A DNA stretch of 5,595 nt from Gemmatimonadaceae bacterium (GCA_013816695.1 JACDDZ010000123.1:1-5595); one strand, 5' to 3'; counted from the first letter of the stretch, positions 1 to 5,595 are shown. Translations and numbers: made by a program. The notes: generated by a model from the letters alone, not told the origin.

Positions 1-440
1 GAGAGGCGAACCAGGTCGAGACGCTCGAGCGTGCTGTCGTCCAGCCGGGGCCCGAGTGCGATTCCCAGTTCCTGCGTGATAACCCCAAGTGACTGTGCCG
101 CGCGGCGGAGTATCGACTCGACCGCGGAGCCGCCATTAGTGATTTGCGCGCTCAGCTTTTCCTGTTCCGGCAGTGCTACGGGAACACGCGGCAGCAGCGA
201 GTCCACGTAGACGCGGTATGCAACGTCGGTTGGAACGCGACCGGCCGATGTGTGCGGATGATAGAGGTATCCCTTCTCTTCCAGGTCGCTCATCGTGTTG
301 CGAATTGTTGCGGGCGATATACCCAGCTCGAAGCGGCGCGAAATCGTGCGCGAGCCTGCTGGCTGCGCCGTTTCAACGTAAGATTGAATTACGGCTTCGA
401 GCACTCTGCGCTCGCGTTCGTTAAGCACGGGGATTCCCAT
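1..440 (-). CDS. hrcA: Heat-inducible transcription repressor HrcA, N-terminal part (truncated by window edge)
   Basis: HrcA is the dimeric repressor of class I heat-shock genes (groESL, dnaK operon). It binds the CIRCE inverted repeat and its activity depends on the GroE chaperonin. Reading down from an ATG at 440-438 gives 146 codons before the edge. Residues 1-80 form the family's winged helix-turn-helix: the start is MGIPVLNEREXXVLEAV-like, then a recognition region SPATIRNTMSDLEEKGYL at about 42-59, then HPHTSAGRVPTDVAYRVYVD at about 61-80, an HrcA hallmark. Residues after about 85 begin the GAF-like/dimerisation part, with VITQELGIALGP near the edge. An in-frame TAG (the hemW stop, 452-450) lies four codons before the ATG, which fixes the start. 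The 9-nt gap has no clear Shine-Dalgarno, so translation may be coupled to hemW. The C-terminal half lies outside the window. Identity is very secure. Confidence 0.96.
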   Translation of the reverse strand, partial: MGIPVLNERERRVLEAVIQSYVETAQPAGSRTISRRFELGISPATIRNTMSDLEEKGYLYHPHTSAGRVPTDVAYRVYVDSLLPRVPVALPEQEKLSAQITNGGSAVESILRRAAQSLGVITQELGIALGPRLDDSTLERLDLVRL

Positions 441-449
441 CAGGGCAAG

Positions 450-1568
450 CTAGAAATTAGAGCGAGAAAGTGTCAAGTCGGATGCGAGCGAGTCCAGTCG
501 CAGCCAGCCTTCAGCAGTGAGGCGGATACTTGCGTCGGAAATTGTCGCCCAGCCCGCATCGCGCCAGGCATTGATCGTCGCATTGTCGTTCACTTCCGAG
601 AGTGCGAGGCCATCAGTTGTGCGAAGACCAAGGTACACGCGCTCCGTTGCCCGGTTGTATTCTGTGAGACTCTCCCGGCCCTCGCTGGGAAGATTTCCCG
701 ATGTGACTGAGGACAGCCACGCTGCGTAGGGCCTGATATTCCATTCGCGGGCGGTGCCGTCGAAGCTGTGCGCCGAAGGGCCCAGAGCTGCGTATGCAGC
801 ACCGGACCAGTAGGAACTGTTGTGGCGGGAGCGGAAGCCCGGTTTCGAGAAGTTGGAGACTTCGTAGTGGGCGAAGCCGTTTGACGTGAGGATTTCGTGG
901 GCTTCCATGAATTCCTGCGAGTAGCTGTCGTCGCCCACAGGTACTGCGGTTCCACGATCCACCCAGCGCTGAAGCGGAGTGCCAGTCTCGACTGTTAGTC
1001 CGTAAAGCGAGATGTGCTCGGGATCGAGTGCCAGTGCTTTATCGAGATCAGCACGCCAGTTGCGTTTGAGGCTGTCGGGGAGCGCGAAGATCATGTCCAC
1101 CGAAATGTTCGTCGCACCGGCGGCGCGAAGCGTCTCAAATGCGTAAGTGGACTGATCGACCGAGTGAACCCGATGCATCCATTTCAGGATGCCGGCGTCG
1201 AAGGTCTGGATTCCGAGCGAGAAACGATTCACGCCTGCTTCGATCCAGGTTCGCGCGGATTCCGGTGTAACGTCCTCAGGGTTCACCTCCATCGTGACTT
1301 CGGCACTAGGAGCGAGTGTCACGAATTCAGAGACGGCGACGAGGAGACTCCTGATTCCCTCGCCCCCAAGCCGTGACGGGGTGCCGCCGCCGAGGTAGAG
1401 GGTGTCGAGGGTCCATCCGGATTTGGGGGCGCGAAGCCTGAGCTCGGAGCGGAGGCCAGTGAGGTACTCATCCACAGGAACGGCCGGGCGAACAGCTATG
1501 GAAAAATCACAGTAGGCGCAGCGTCGGGCGCAGAATGGGACGTGGATGTAGAGGTGGCGTTCCGACAT
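450..1568 (-). CDS. hemW: HemW, radical-SAM heme chaperone-like protein (formerly called oxygen-independent coproporphyrinogen III oxidase-like)
   Basis: The protein has 372 residues, the normal HemW length. The radical-SAM iron-sulfur motif is C13-x3-C17-x2-C20 followed by DF. This CxxxCxxCDF form, lacking the fourth cysteine of true HemN, points to HemW. Further family marks are GGGTPS at 60-65 (SAM binding), EVNPED at 94-99, SLGIQTFD at about 117-124, HYEVSNF at 234-240, and RHN..YW at 248-254, followed by a HemN_C-type C-terminal region from about 300. HemW proteins studied elsewhere bind heme and deliver it to respiratory enzymes, and they lack coproporphyrinogen oxidase activity; that role is carried over here by family. 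The ATG start is preceded two codons upstream by an in-frame TGA, so no longer form is possible. The gap to dprA is 40 nt with no good ribosome binding site. hrcA follows after 9 nt in the same frame. Confidence 0.95.
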   Translation of the reverse strand: MSERHLYIHVPFCARRCAYCDFSIAVRPAVPVDEYLTGLRSELRLRAPKSGWTLDTLYLGGGTPSRLGGEGIRSLLVAVSEFVTLAPSAEVTMEVNPEDVTPESARTWIEAGVNRFSLGIQTFDAGILKWMHRVHSVDQSTYAFETLRAAGATNISVDMIFALPDSLKRNWRADLDKALALDPEHISLYGLTVETGTPLQRWVDRGTAVPVGDDSYSQEFMEAHEILTSNGFAHYEVSNFSKPGFRSRHNSSYWSGAAYAALGPSAHSFDGTAREWNIRPYAAWLSSVTSGNLPSEGRESLTEYNRATERVYLGLRTTDGLALSEVNDNATINAWRDAGWATISDASIRLTAEGWLRLDSLASDLTLSRSNF

Positions 1569-1608
1569 GGTTCAATATACGCCTGCGCACCTGTGGCCTA
1601 ATCGCATC

Positions 1609-2478
1609 CTACCGGCGATGGATCTCTCCGGTCAGCACGCACTCAACGAGTCCCAGCACTTCGAGAGTGCCAACCGCTGCCATGCACTCCCGGATAGGAA
1701 GCCTCGTCAACGTCGCTATCGAATCGAGGTCATTTCCCTCGGACCCGAGCGCATGGTAGACTTTTTGTTCAGTATCAGACAGAGAAGCGCTCGTGGCCTT
1801 GGGCTTTGGATCTACACCTATCAGCATCATGGCGTCGGCGATGGAAGCAATCAGGTGTGCGCCATCGCGGAGGAGCTGGTTGGAGCCGGAGGCCTGCGGG
1901 CAGTCGATGTTGCCGGGAACGGCGGCTACGGTGCGCCCGAGCTCAATCGCGTGCATGGCTGTGTTCAGGGCACCACTTTTCCGCCCTGCCTCGACAACAA
2001 TTGTGACCTTTGCCAGTCCGGCTATGATCCGGTTGCGGCGCGGGAAGCAGCCTCGGAATGCGGGCTTTCCCGTGTCAAATTCTGATACGAGAAGGCCATC
2101 AGTCGAGAGCCGGTTATAGAGTGGACGATTGGTGGCCGGGTACGGGATATCCACGCTGGTTCCGAGGACGCCAACGGTCTTGCCGCCGGACTCAAGGGCA
2201 GCCCAGTGGGCTGCTGAGTCGATGCCTCTCGCCATCCCGCTGACCACGCAGATTCCGGCGTCTGCCATTTGCGTAGCGAGGGCCCTGGCAATGCGGATTC
2301 CGTACTGGGTCGGGGCTCTGGTTCCGACGATGGCAACACAGGGCATTTTGAGCAGACGCGAGTCGCCGATCATAGACAGCGACCTGGGCGGATGGGGGAG
2401 TTCGGACAGTTCCGTGGGGTAGTGCGTTCCGCCTTGGGGAACTGTGGATATTAGCGGCCGTTGGACTTGTGAACTCAC
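1609..2478 (-). CDS. dprA: DNA-processing protein DprA (short form: Rossmann domain plus C-terminal winged helix)
   Basis: DprA binds incoming single-stranded DNA in natural transformation and loads RecA; it is also kept in many non-competent bacteria. This 289-residue protein starts at GTG (2478-2476) and has the extended Rossmann fold (PF02481): YPTELSELPHPP at about 20-31, VGTRAPTQYG at 51-60, SGMARGIDSAAH at 80-91, FPRRNRIIAGLA at 145-156, EAGRKSGAL at 163-171, VPGN at 187-190 and GSNQLLRDGA at 198-207. Residues about 230-289 resemble the DprA winged-helix domain (DprA_WH), with TEQKVYHAL and VGTLEVLGLVE. The N-terminal SAM-like domain of pneumococcal-type DprA is absent; upstream the frame stays open for only 11 codons before a TGA and offers no good start, so the missing domain is real and not a start error. 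No clear Shine-Dalgarno is seen. The GTG sits 20 nt after the obg stop, so reinitiation is plausible. Confidence 0.93.
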   Translation of the reverse strand: MSSQVQRPLISTVPQGGTHYPTELSELPHPPRSLSMIGDSRLLKMPCVAIVGTRAPTQYGIRIARALATQMADAGICVVSGMARGIDSAAHWAALESGGKTVGVLGTSVDIPYPATNRPLYNRLSTDGLLVSEFDTGKPAFRGCFPRRNRIIAGLAKVTIVVEAGRKSGALNTAMHAIELGRTVAAVPGNIDCPQASGSNQLLRDGAHLIASIADAMMLIGVDPKPKATSASLSDTEQKVYHALGSEGNDLDSIATLTRLPIRECMAAVGTLEVLGLVECVLTGEIHRR

Positions 2479-2501
2479 ATTAAGCGTGGAACGTAACCCT
2501 A
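2475..2501 (-). other. obg-dprA junction with tandem stop codons and overlapping GTGA
   Basis: On the coding strand, obg ends with TAG (2501-2499). Its frame then continues for seven codons (G Y V P R L M) to a TGA at 2477-2475. That TGA overlaps the dprA start GTG (2478-2476) as GTGA, the usual form of a reinitiation overlap. The last of the seven codons is an ATG at 2480-2478 followed immediately by the TGA. No Shine-Dalgarno precedes the GTG. Confidence 0.7.
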
Positions 2502-3518
2502 TGGTAATGGCTCAATTGTGGCTGCCAGTTCACGTTGATGCTTCATTTTCAACAACTGTTTCCACCAGACCAGGTTCAACTCATCCAGGCCCGTTCGCGC
2601 GGGAGCGCTGATGGCGTACTTGCCGAACGCTTCCGGGGCCTCGATGGGGGGCACGTAGTCCTCACCCATCAGGTCCATCTTGGTGAAAACCACGCAGTGC
2701 GGCTTGCCTGCCAGTTCGGCGGAATATGAACGGATTTCGTTCCTCAGCTGGTCGTACTCGAGCTGCCAATCCATGGCGTCAATGGGGATCATGAAGGCAA
2801 GAATCCGGGTACGCTCGATGTGCCTCAGGAACTGCAATCCGAGGCCCTTCCCTTCGTGCGCCCCCTCGATGATTCCGGGGATGTCCGCCACCACAAAAGT
2901 CCGGCTGTCAGACAGCTGGACGACTCCAAGATTGGGGGTCAAGGTGGTGAAGGGATAATCGCCGATTTTTGGGGTCGCGGCGGAGACCACCGAGAGGAAG
3001 GTGGACTTCCCTGCGTTTGGCTGACCGACGAGCCCGACATCGGCAATGAGCTTGAGCTCGAGCTCGATCCGGCGGATCTCACCCTCTTCCCCAGGCTGCC
3101 ATTCCCGGGGCGACTGGTGGGTGGCCGTGGCAAAAAAGGAATTGCCCTTCCCGCCCCGCCCGCCCTTGGCGATGACAAAGATGTCGCCACTCTCAAGGAT
3201 CTCGGTGATCACCTCACCAGTGTCGGCATCCTTTACCAGAGTCCCCGGTGGGACCGGCAGGAATACATCGGGACTGGATCGGCCGGTTTTGTTCGAACCC
3301 ATCCCGTGCTCGGCACGCTCAGCCTTCCAGGTGTCGCGATAGCTGTAGTCGAGCAGGGTCGCCAGGTTACCGTCGCCCTTGATTACGATGTCGCCGCCCT
3401 TTCCGCCTTCACCGCCGTCGGGGCCGCCCATCGGCGTCCTCCATTCCCGCCGGAAAGACGTTGCTCCCGAGCCGCCAGTACCCGCTTCCACAGTAATTAC
3501 CGCGCGATCTATGAACAT
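2499..3518 (-). CDS. obg: GTPase Obg (CgtA/ObgE), ribosome assembly and stress GTPase
   Basis: Obg is an essential GTPase that binds the 50S subunit precursor and responds to GTP/GDP and ppGpp. The 339-residue protein begins MFIDRAVITVEAGTGGSG, the classic glycine-rich Obg fold, which runs to about 158 (further glycine runs at 31-43 and 119-125). The G domain follows: G1 GQPNAGKS at 165-172, switch I YPFTTLTPNLG at 188-198, G3 DIPGIIEGA at 212-220, G4 TKMD at 279-282 and G5 ISA at 303-305. G4 has Thr where the textbook motif NKxD has Asn. There is no OCT domain: the protein ends soon after the G domain, as in many Gram-negative Obgs. The ATG abuts the TAG of the upstream gene with zero spacing, and GGTGG 8 nt upstream is an acceptable ribosome binding site. 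A TAG ends the gene, with a second in-frame TGA seven codons further on. Confidence 0.97.
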   Translation of the reverse strand: MFIDRAVITVEAGTGGSGATSFRREWRTPMGGPDGGEGGKGGDIVIKGDGNLATLLDYSYRDTWKAERAEHGMGSNKTGRSSPDVFLPVPPGTLVKDADTGEVITEILESGDIFVIAKGGRGGKGNSFFATATHQSPREWQPGEEGEIRRIELELKLIADVGLVGQPNAGKSTFLSVVSAATPKIGDYPFTTLTPNLGVVQLSDSRTFVVADIPGIIEGAHEGKGLGLQFLRHIERTRILAFMIPIDAMDWQLEYDQLRNEIRSYSAELAGKPHCVVFTKMDLMGEDYVPPIEAPEAFGKYAISAPARTGLDELNLVWWKQLLKMKHQRELAATIEPLP

Positions 3519-3531
3519 CTACTTTCCCACC
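3519..3531 (-). promoter_or_regulatory. Stop-start junction and ribosome binding site in front of obg
   Basis: On the coding strand the end of the CMD-like gene reads GGTGG (3531-3527), GAAAG, then its stop TAG (3521-3519), directly followed by the obg ATG (3518-3516). GGTGG, 8 nt from the ATG, is the best Shine-Dalgarno candidate in the window, and it lies inside the last codons of the upstream gene. The arrangement implies that translation of obg is tied to that of its neighbour. Confidence 0.6.
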
Positions 3532-4196
3532 AGGTGGGCGAGCATCTCGCGAGCGTCGCGCTCTGACTCGCTGGCAATGAGATCGGATATGGCGTCGAGC
3601 GCGCCCTGAACCTCGGCAACCGATGCTCCCGTGTTCATTGCACCGCGCACGTGCGAATGCAGCTGGCGTTTCTGGCCCGTGGCCGCGCATGCGGCGACAA
3701 TGCAAAGCTCGCGCGTCATGAGGTCGAGGCCGGGGCGCGATAAGACCTTACCATATCCTTCAACGATCATCCATTCATCCAGTTCGGGGTGCAGGTCGCG
3801 GATATTCGCGCGAAGCTGCTCATATGAGGAGCCGTATACCCTGGCGCAGGTCTTTTCTCCCGCTGCGCGGAGCTCCTGCATGGCAACGTAGCCATGCGTG
3901 GCCGGTCGTGCGGGTTCGGCCCCTGTAAACGCACGCCAGGATCGCATTGCATTGAGCGCGCGCGGCAGGCCGGCGAACAGATAAGACTGAAGGATGACCT
4001 CTTCCACCTCCACGATCCATTCAGGAGAATGCGATTCGGCCATCACAGTGCGGAGAGTCTGTTCCGTGCAGCCGGCAATCGCAGCAGCAAGCCTGACCAG
4101 ATAGCGTGTCCTGTCATCGATGACCGGAACTTTAGGACCGCCGGCATCGGAGTCTTGCACCGTTTTTACGCGGCCGTAGTCACTTCGCCGACGCAC
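3519..4196 (-). CDS. Carboxymuconolactone decarboxylase (CMD)/AhpD-superfamily protein, two-repeat form, function unknown
   Basis: This 225-residue protein appears to hold two all-helical CMD-type halves. The first (about 28-90) includes the segment EVILQSYLFAGLPRALNAM at 66-84, and the second (about 140-220) includes GYGKVLSRPGLDLMTREL and QLHSHVRGAMNTGAS. In the second half the family Glu (E163) and His (H182) are present, but the positions of the AhpD CxxC cysteines are Gln175 and Gln178, so AhpD-like peroxidase/disulfide chemistry is not expected. C165 and C170 exist but are in the wrong place. The substrate is unknown, and decarboxylase activity should not be assumed. The start is uncertain: GTG at 4196 overlaps the asparaginase gene by 31 nt, while an in-frame GTG at 4160-4158 would leave a 5-nt gap. 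Neither has a clear ribosome binding site, and the conserved region begins after both. The TAG stop directly abuts the obg ATG, indicating tight coupling to obg. Confidence 0.8.
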   Translation of the reverse strand: MRRRSDYGRVKTVQDSDAGGPKVPVIDDRTRYLVRLAAAIAGCTEQTLRTVMAESHSPEWIVEVEEVILQSYLFAGLPRALNAMRSWRAFTGAEPARPATHGYVAMQELRAAGEKTCARVYGSSYEQLRANIRDLHPELDEWMIVEGYGKVLSRPGLDLMTRELCIVAACAATGQKRQLHSHVRGAMNTGASVAEVQGALDAISDLIASESERDAREMLAHLVGK

Positions 4197-5158
4197 TGAT
4201 TGCGCGAATTGCGCACTGACTTGTGCGCGACTTCGTGCAGGCGCTCCGGCAGTAGCTCGGGTAACGCTCCGATAAGCTGGAGGATCTTCAACAGCGCAGG
4301 CGGGGTTGCGCGCTGCGCGCCGTCTTCGACCTTGAGCGCAATGCCAATTCCCATTTCCGGAACTGTCGCACAGTACACGCCTTCGGCGCCGATCTTGGAA
4401 AGTATCTTTCCATGCGTCTCATCGATCAGAAGTGTATCCAGCCTGTCGGTTCCACCGACCAGGAAAGGATGCTCGGACATGGCGCCGATCACGCGTCCGG
4501 GAACTTCCTCACCCCGCTGACTGGCCGCTCCGAGTCTCGCATATGCCGTAGCCATTCGGTCGAGCGGGAGTGCGAACACCGGAACCCCGCAGCCGTCGAC
4601 TGCCACCTCTATCTGGCTCGGGCGAAGCTGGGTCCACTTGGCGACTTCGTGCAAGATTGCGATCTGTACCGGGTGCTCCGGCCTTTCGTAGCCGAAGCGC
4701 TTCCACTTCTTGGAGCTGGCGAAACCAAGCATTGCAGCATGCTTGCCTGAGCAGTTGTGATGCAGCCGGGTTAACCGGTGGCCGGATTCGCGCACGATGC
4801 GCGCTCCGCGCGACGAGAGTGGCTCGTGCGATCCGCACGCGAGATCGCCGTCCTCGAGATCGAGGTCGCGCAGCATGCGGGCAACGATCGCAACGTGTTC
4901 GGGCTCGCCGCCATGCGACCCACATGCAATTGCGAGCTGATCGTCGCCCCAGTCCAGTAAATCAAAACCACCGCTCGCCACGAACGGGAGGACCTGGAAC
5001 GGCTTGGCTGATGAACGCCAAAATGTGTGCACGGCATGATCACGCGCGTACGCAATGAGGCTTCCGTTCAGGTCAACTACTGCCGCATGCACCCGATGCT
5101 TCGATTCAACCACCCCGCCCCGGGTGACGACGACATCGAGGTCATGCGTCTGGGTCAC
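4166..5158 (-). CDS. L-asparaginase of the PF06089 (rhizobial ReAV/AnsA-like) family
   Basis: The 330-residue protein belongs to the asparaginase family typified by the Rhizobium etli inducible enzyme, which hydrolyses L-asparagine to aspartate and ammonia and is unrelated to E. coli AnsA/AnsB. From memory, ReAV uses Ser48, Lys51 and Ser80 with a zinc site at Cys135, Lys138 and Cys189. Here the matching residues all fall one position later: S49 and K52 in RSSAKPFQ, S81 in CGSHGGE (79-85), C136 and K139 in HNCSGKH (134-140), and C190 in DGCGVP (188-193). This even offset supports the assignment. SKIGAEGV (254-261) offers K255 as the likely partner lysine. No signal peptide is seen, so it is probably cytoplasmic. 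The start is GTG at 5158-5156, three nt after the upstream TGA; AAGG lies 11 nt upstream. The 3' end overlaps the next gene if that gene starts at 4196. Confidence 0.88.
   Translation of the reverse strand: MTQTHDLDVVVTRGGVVESKHRVHAAVVDLNGSLIAYARDHAVHTFWRSSAKPFQVLPFVASGGFDLLDWGDDQLAIACGSHGGEPEHVAIVARMLRDLDLEDGDLACGSHEPLSSRGARIVRESGHRLTRLHHNCSGKHAAMLGFASSKKWKRFGYERPEHPVQIAILHEVAKWTQLRPSQIEVAVDGCGVPVFALPLDRMATAYARLGAASQRGEEVPGRVIGAMSEHPFLVGGTDRLDTLLIDETHGKILSKIGAEGVYCATVPEMGIGIALKVEDGAQRATPPALLKILQLIGALPELLPERLHEVAHKSVRNSRNQCVGEVTTAA
4201..4228 (-). other. Two alternative short hairpins just upstream of the CMD-like gene start
   Basis: In the transcript, GCGCAC (4228-4223) can pair with GTGCGC (4216-4211) across a 6-nt loop, and TGCGC (4215-4211) can pair with GCGCA (4205-4201) across a 5-nt loop. 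The two stems share their middle arm, so only one can form at a time. The second ends 4 nt before the GTG at 4196. The sequence also encodes the conserved V-R-N-S-R-N end of the asparaginase, with the two CGCAAT (Arg-Asn) pairs providing much of the repetition, so the structure may be incidental. No U-tract follows, so it is not an intrinsic terminator. Confidence 0.3.
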
Positions 5159-5161
5159 AAC

Positions 5162-5595
5162 TCAAAATACCTTGATCATTCCTTTCGTGTACCGTCTTGG
5201 ATCACGACGTACATCGACGAGAACCTTGTTTAGCTCGGTGACAGCTTCTACAAGCTTGTCGTACAGCTGGGCGTCGTTGAACAGTTTTGGGATTGTTCCC
5301 TCGCCGTGGGCCATCATCTTGGTGAGCGAATCGGCGTTTGCGACCGCGCTGACAAGGTGATTGTAAAGGCTGTCGTCGCGGAAGAGTTTTCCGATGGTGC
5401 CGTCGCCCTTGCCTAGCTGGTCCACGAGCTCGCCCGCTGATGTAACGGTCTTGTTCAAGCTGTAATAAAGCGCCGGATCGTCGAGCAGGCGTCCGACAGT
5501 TCCTCGCGGATTCTGCAGTCTTACCAACAGCCTGTTTGTACTCGCCATCGTGGAGTTCAGGTTGTCATACATCGCGCGATTGGTGACCAGCTGTC
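5162..5595 (-). CDS. MCE/MlaD-family protein, C-terminal tail (5' end outside window)
   Basis: The reading frame enters from the right edge (first full codon 5593-5591, Gln) and ends with TGA at 5164-5162, giving 144 codons. The segment contains no MCE domain itself. Its identity rests on the C-terminal helical tail: units of the form G-T-[VI]-x-[RK]-L-[LF]-x-D-x-x-L-Y-x-x-L and the closing NP/DP-R-R-Y before a short hydrophobic end (DPRRYTKGMIKVF), both familiar from MlaD-like proteins of Bacteroidota, Chlorobi and Gemmatimonadota. Such proteins form periplasmic hexameric rings or tubes fed by an MlaE/MlaF-type ABC transporter and carry phospholipids between membranes. The N-terminal membrane anchor and MCE domain should lie beyond 5595. 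The asparaginase gene follows after only 3 nt, so the two are likely cotranscribed, though a functional link is not evident. Confidence 0.78.
   Translation of the reverse strand, partial: QLVTNRAMYDNLNSTMASTNRLLVRLQNPRGTVGRLLDDPALYYSLNKTVTSAGELVDQLGKGDGTIGKLFRDDSLYNHLVSAVANADSLTKMMAHGEGTIPKLFNDAQLYDKLVEAVTELNKVLVDVRRDPRRYTKGMIKVF
5198..5575 (-). repeat. Protein-level tandem repeat of 34 residues (102 bp), three full copies plus a partial one
   Basis: Within the MCE-type tail, three consecutive units of exactly 34 codons lie at 5503-5402, 5401-5300 and 5299-5198. Each starts with GT[VI], then a hydrophobic-acidic stretch, then LY. They read GTVGRLLDDPALYYSL, GTIGKLFRDDSLYNHL and GTIPKLFNDAQLYDKL. 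A fourth unit is caught partly at 5575-5504, beginning AMYDNL with its LY-equivalent in register. The copies have diverged in nucleotide sequence, so the repeat is structural and old, and not a recent duplication. The pattern suggests repeated amphipathic helices, probably stacking or coiled around a MlaD-like ring. How many more units lie beyond 5595 is not visible. Confidence 0.85.

Noticed and set aside
397..428. Possible CIRCE-like sequence (GCACTC and a nearby TTAAGC)
   Set aside because: The half-sites do not match TTAGCACTC/GAGTGCTAA with a 9-nt spacer, and the bases encode the conserved start of HrcA.
144..710. Plus-strand open frame of 188 codons
   Set aside because: It spans the opposite strand of both hrcA and hemW, crosses their junction, and shows no recognisable motifs.
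450..1568. True HemN (coproporphyrinogen III dehydrogenase)
   Set aside because: The protein is HemW length, and the motif CxxxCxxCDF lacks HemN's fourth cysteine.
1569..1608. The 40-nt dprA-hemW gap as a promoter (TATATT near the hemW start)
   Set aside because: No -35 element at the right distance, and the AT-rich stretch is only a few bases long. I see nothing else in the gap, including no terminator.
1567..2085. Plus-strand open frame of 172 codons
   Set aside because: It lies antisense to dprA, which has full family motifs on the minus strand.
2820..3566. Long plus-strand open frame (248 codons) opposite obg
   Set aside because: It is the antisense of a clear Obg gene. Its protein resembles no family I know, and the openness follows from the GC-rich codon pattern of obg.
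3519..4196. AhpD alkylhydroperoxidase identity for the CMD-like protein
   Set aside because: The CxxC pair needed for AhpD redox chemistry is absent; C165 and C170 are spaced and placed differently.

Overview
The window is a densely packed stretch of chromosome. All seven genes lie on the minus strand and read from high to low coordinates. In transcription order they are: the 3' end of an MCE/MlaD-type gene (left end of the transcript, cut by the window edge at 5595), an asparaginase of the PF06089 (rhizobial/AnsA-like) type, a carboxymuconolactone decarboxylase (CMD)-like protein, the ribosome-assembly GTPase Obg, the DNA-processing protein DprA, the radical-SAM protein HemW, and the 5' part of the heat-shock repressor hrcA, which runs off the window at position 1. 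Gaps run from a 31-nt overlap (or a 5-nt gap with the alternative start) to 40 nt. I saw no convincing internal terminator or promoter, so the set looks like one polycistronic unit. No stretch above 300 bases is free of genes, and I found no RNA gene, mobile element, CRISPR array or attachment site.

The organism is a moderately GC-rich diderm (Gram-negative-type) bacterium, because an MCE/MlaD lipid-transport protein implies an outer membrane. The MCE C-terminal repeats, the PF06089 asparaginase, the Obg-DprA-HemW-HrcA order and the details of the Obg sequence fit Gemmatimonadota or a close relative best. This is inferred from memory of family patterns and was not tested by a search.

Most of the genes are housekeeping. 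MCE/MlaD proteins move lipids between the two membranes. Obg monitors GTP/ppGpp status and 50S ribosome maturation. DprA loads RecA on incoming single-stranded DNA during transformation. HemW is a heme-binding/heme-trafficking radical-SAM relative of HemN. HrcA represses class I chaperone genes through CIRCE. The hemW-hrcA pairing is also known from other phyla, for example the Bacillus dnaK region, where hrcA is followed by grpE-dnaK-dnaJ. The same may follow here beyond position 1.

I do not see a novel system. The points most worth a second look are fine-scale: a regular 34-residue repeat in the MCE tail, a CMD-like protein that keeps the family Glu and His but not the AhpD CxxC, four consecutive genes ending in TAG with two of those TAGs being the only stop between in-frame neighbours, an Obg stop that lies 7 codons before a second in-frame TGA overlapping the dprA GTG start, and a short hairpin pair in front of the CMD-like gene.
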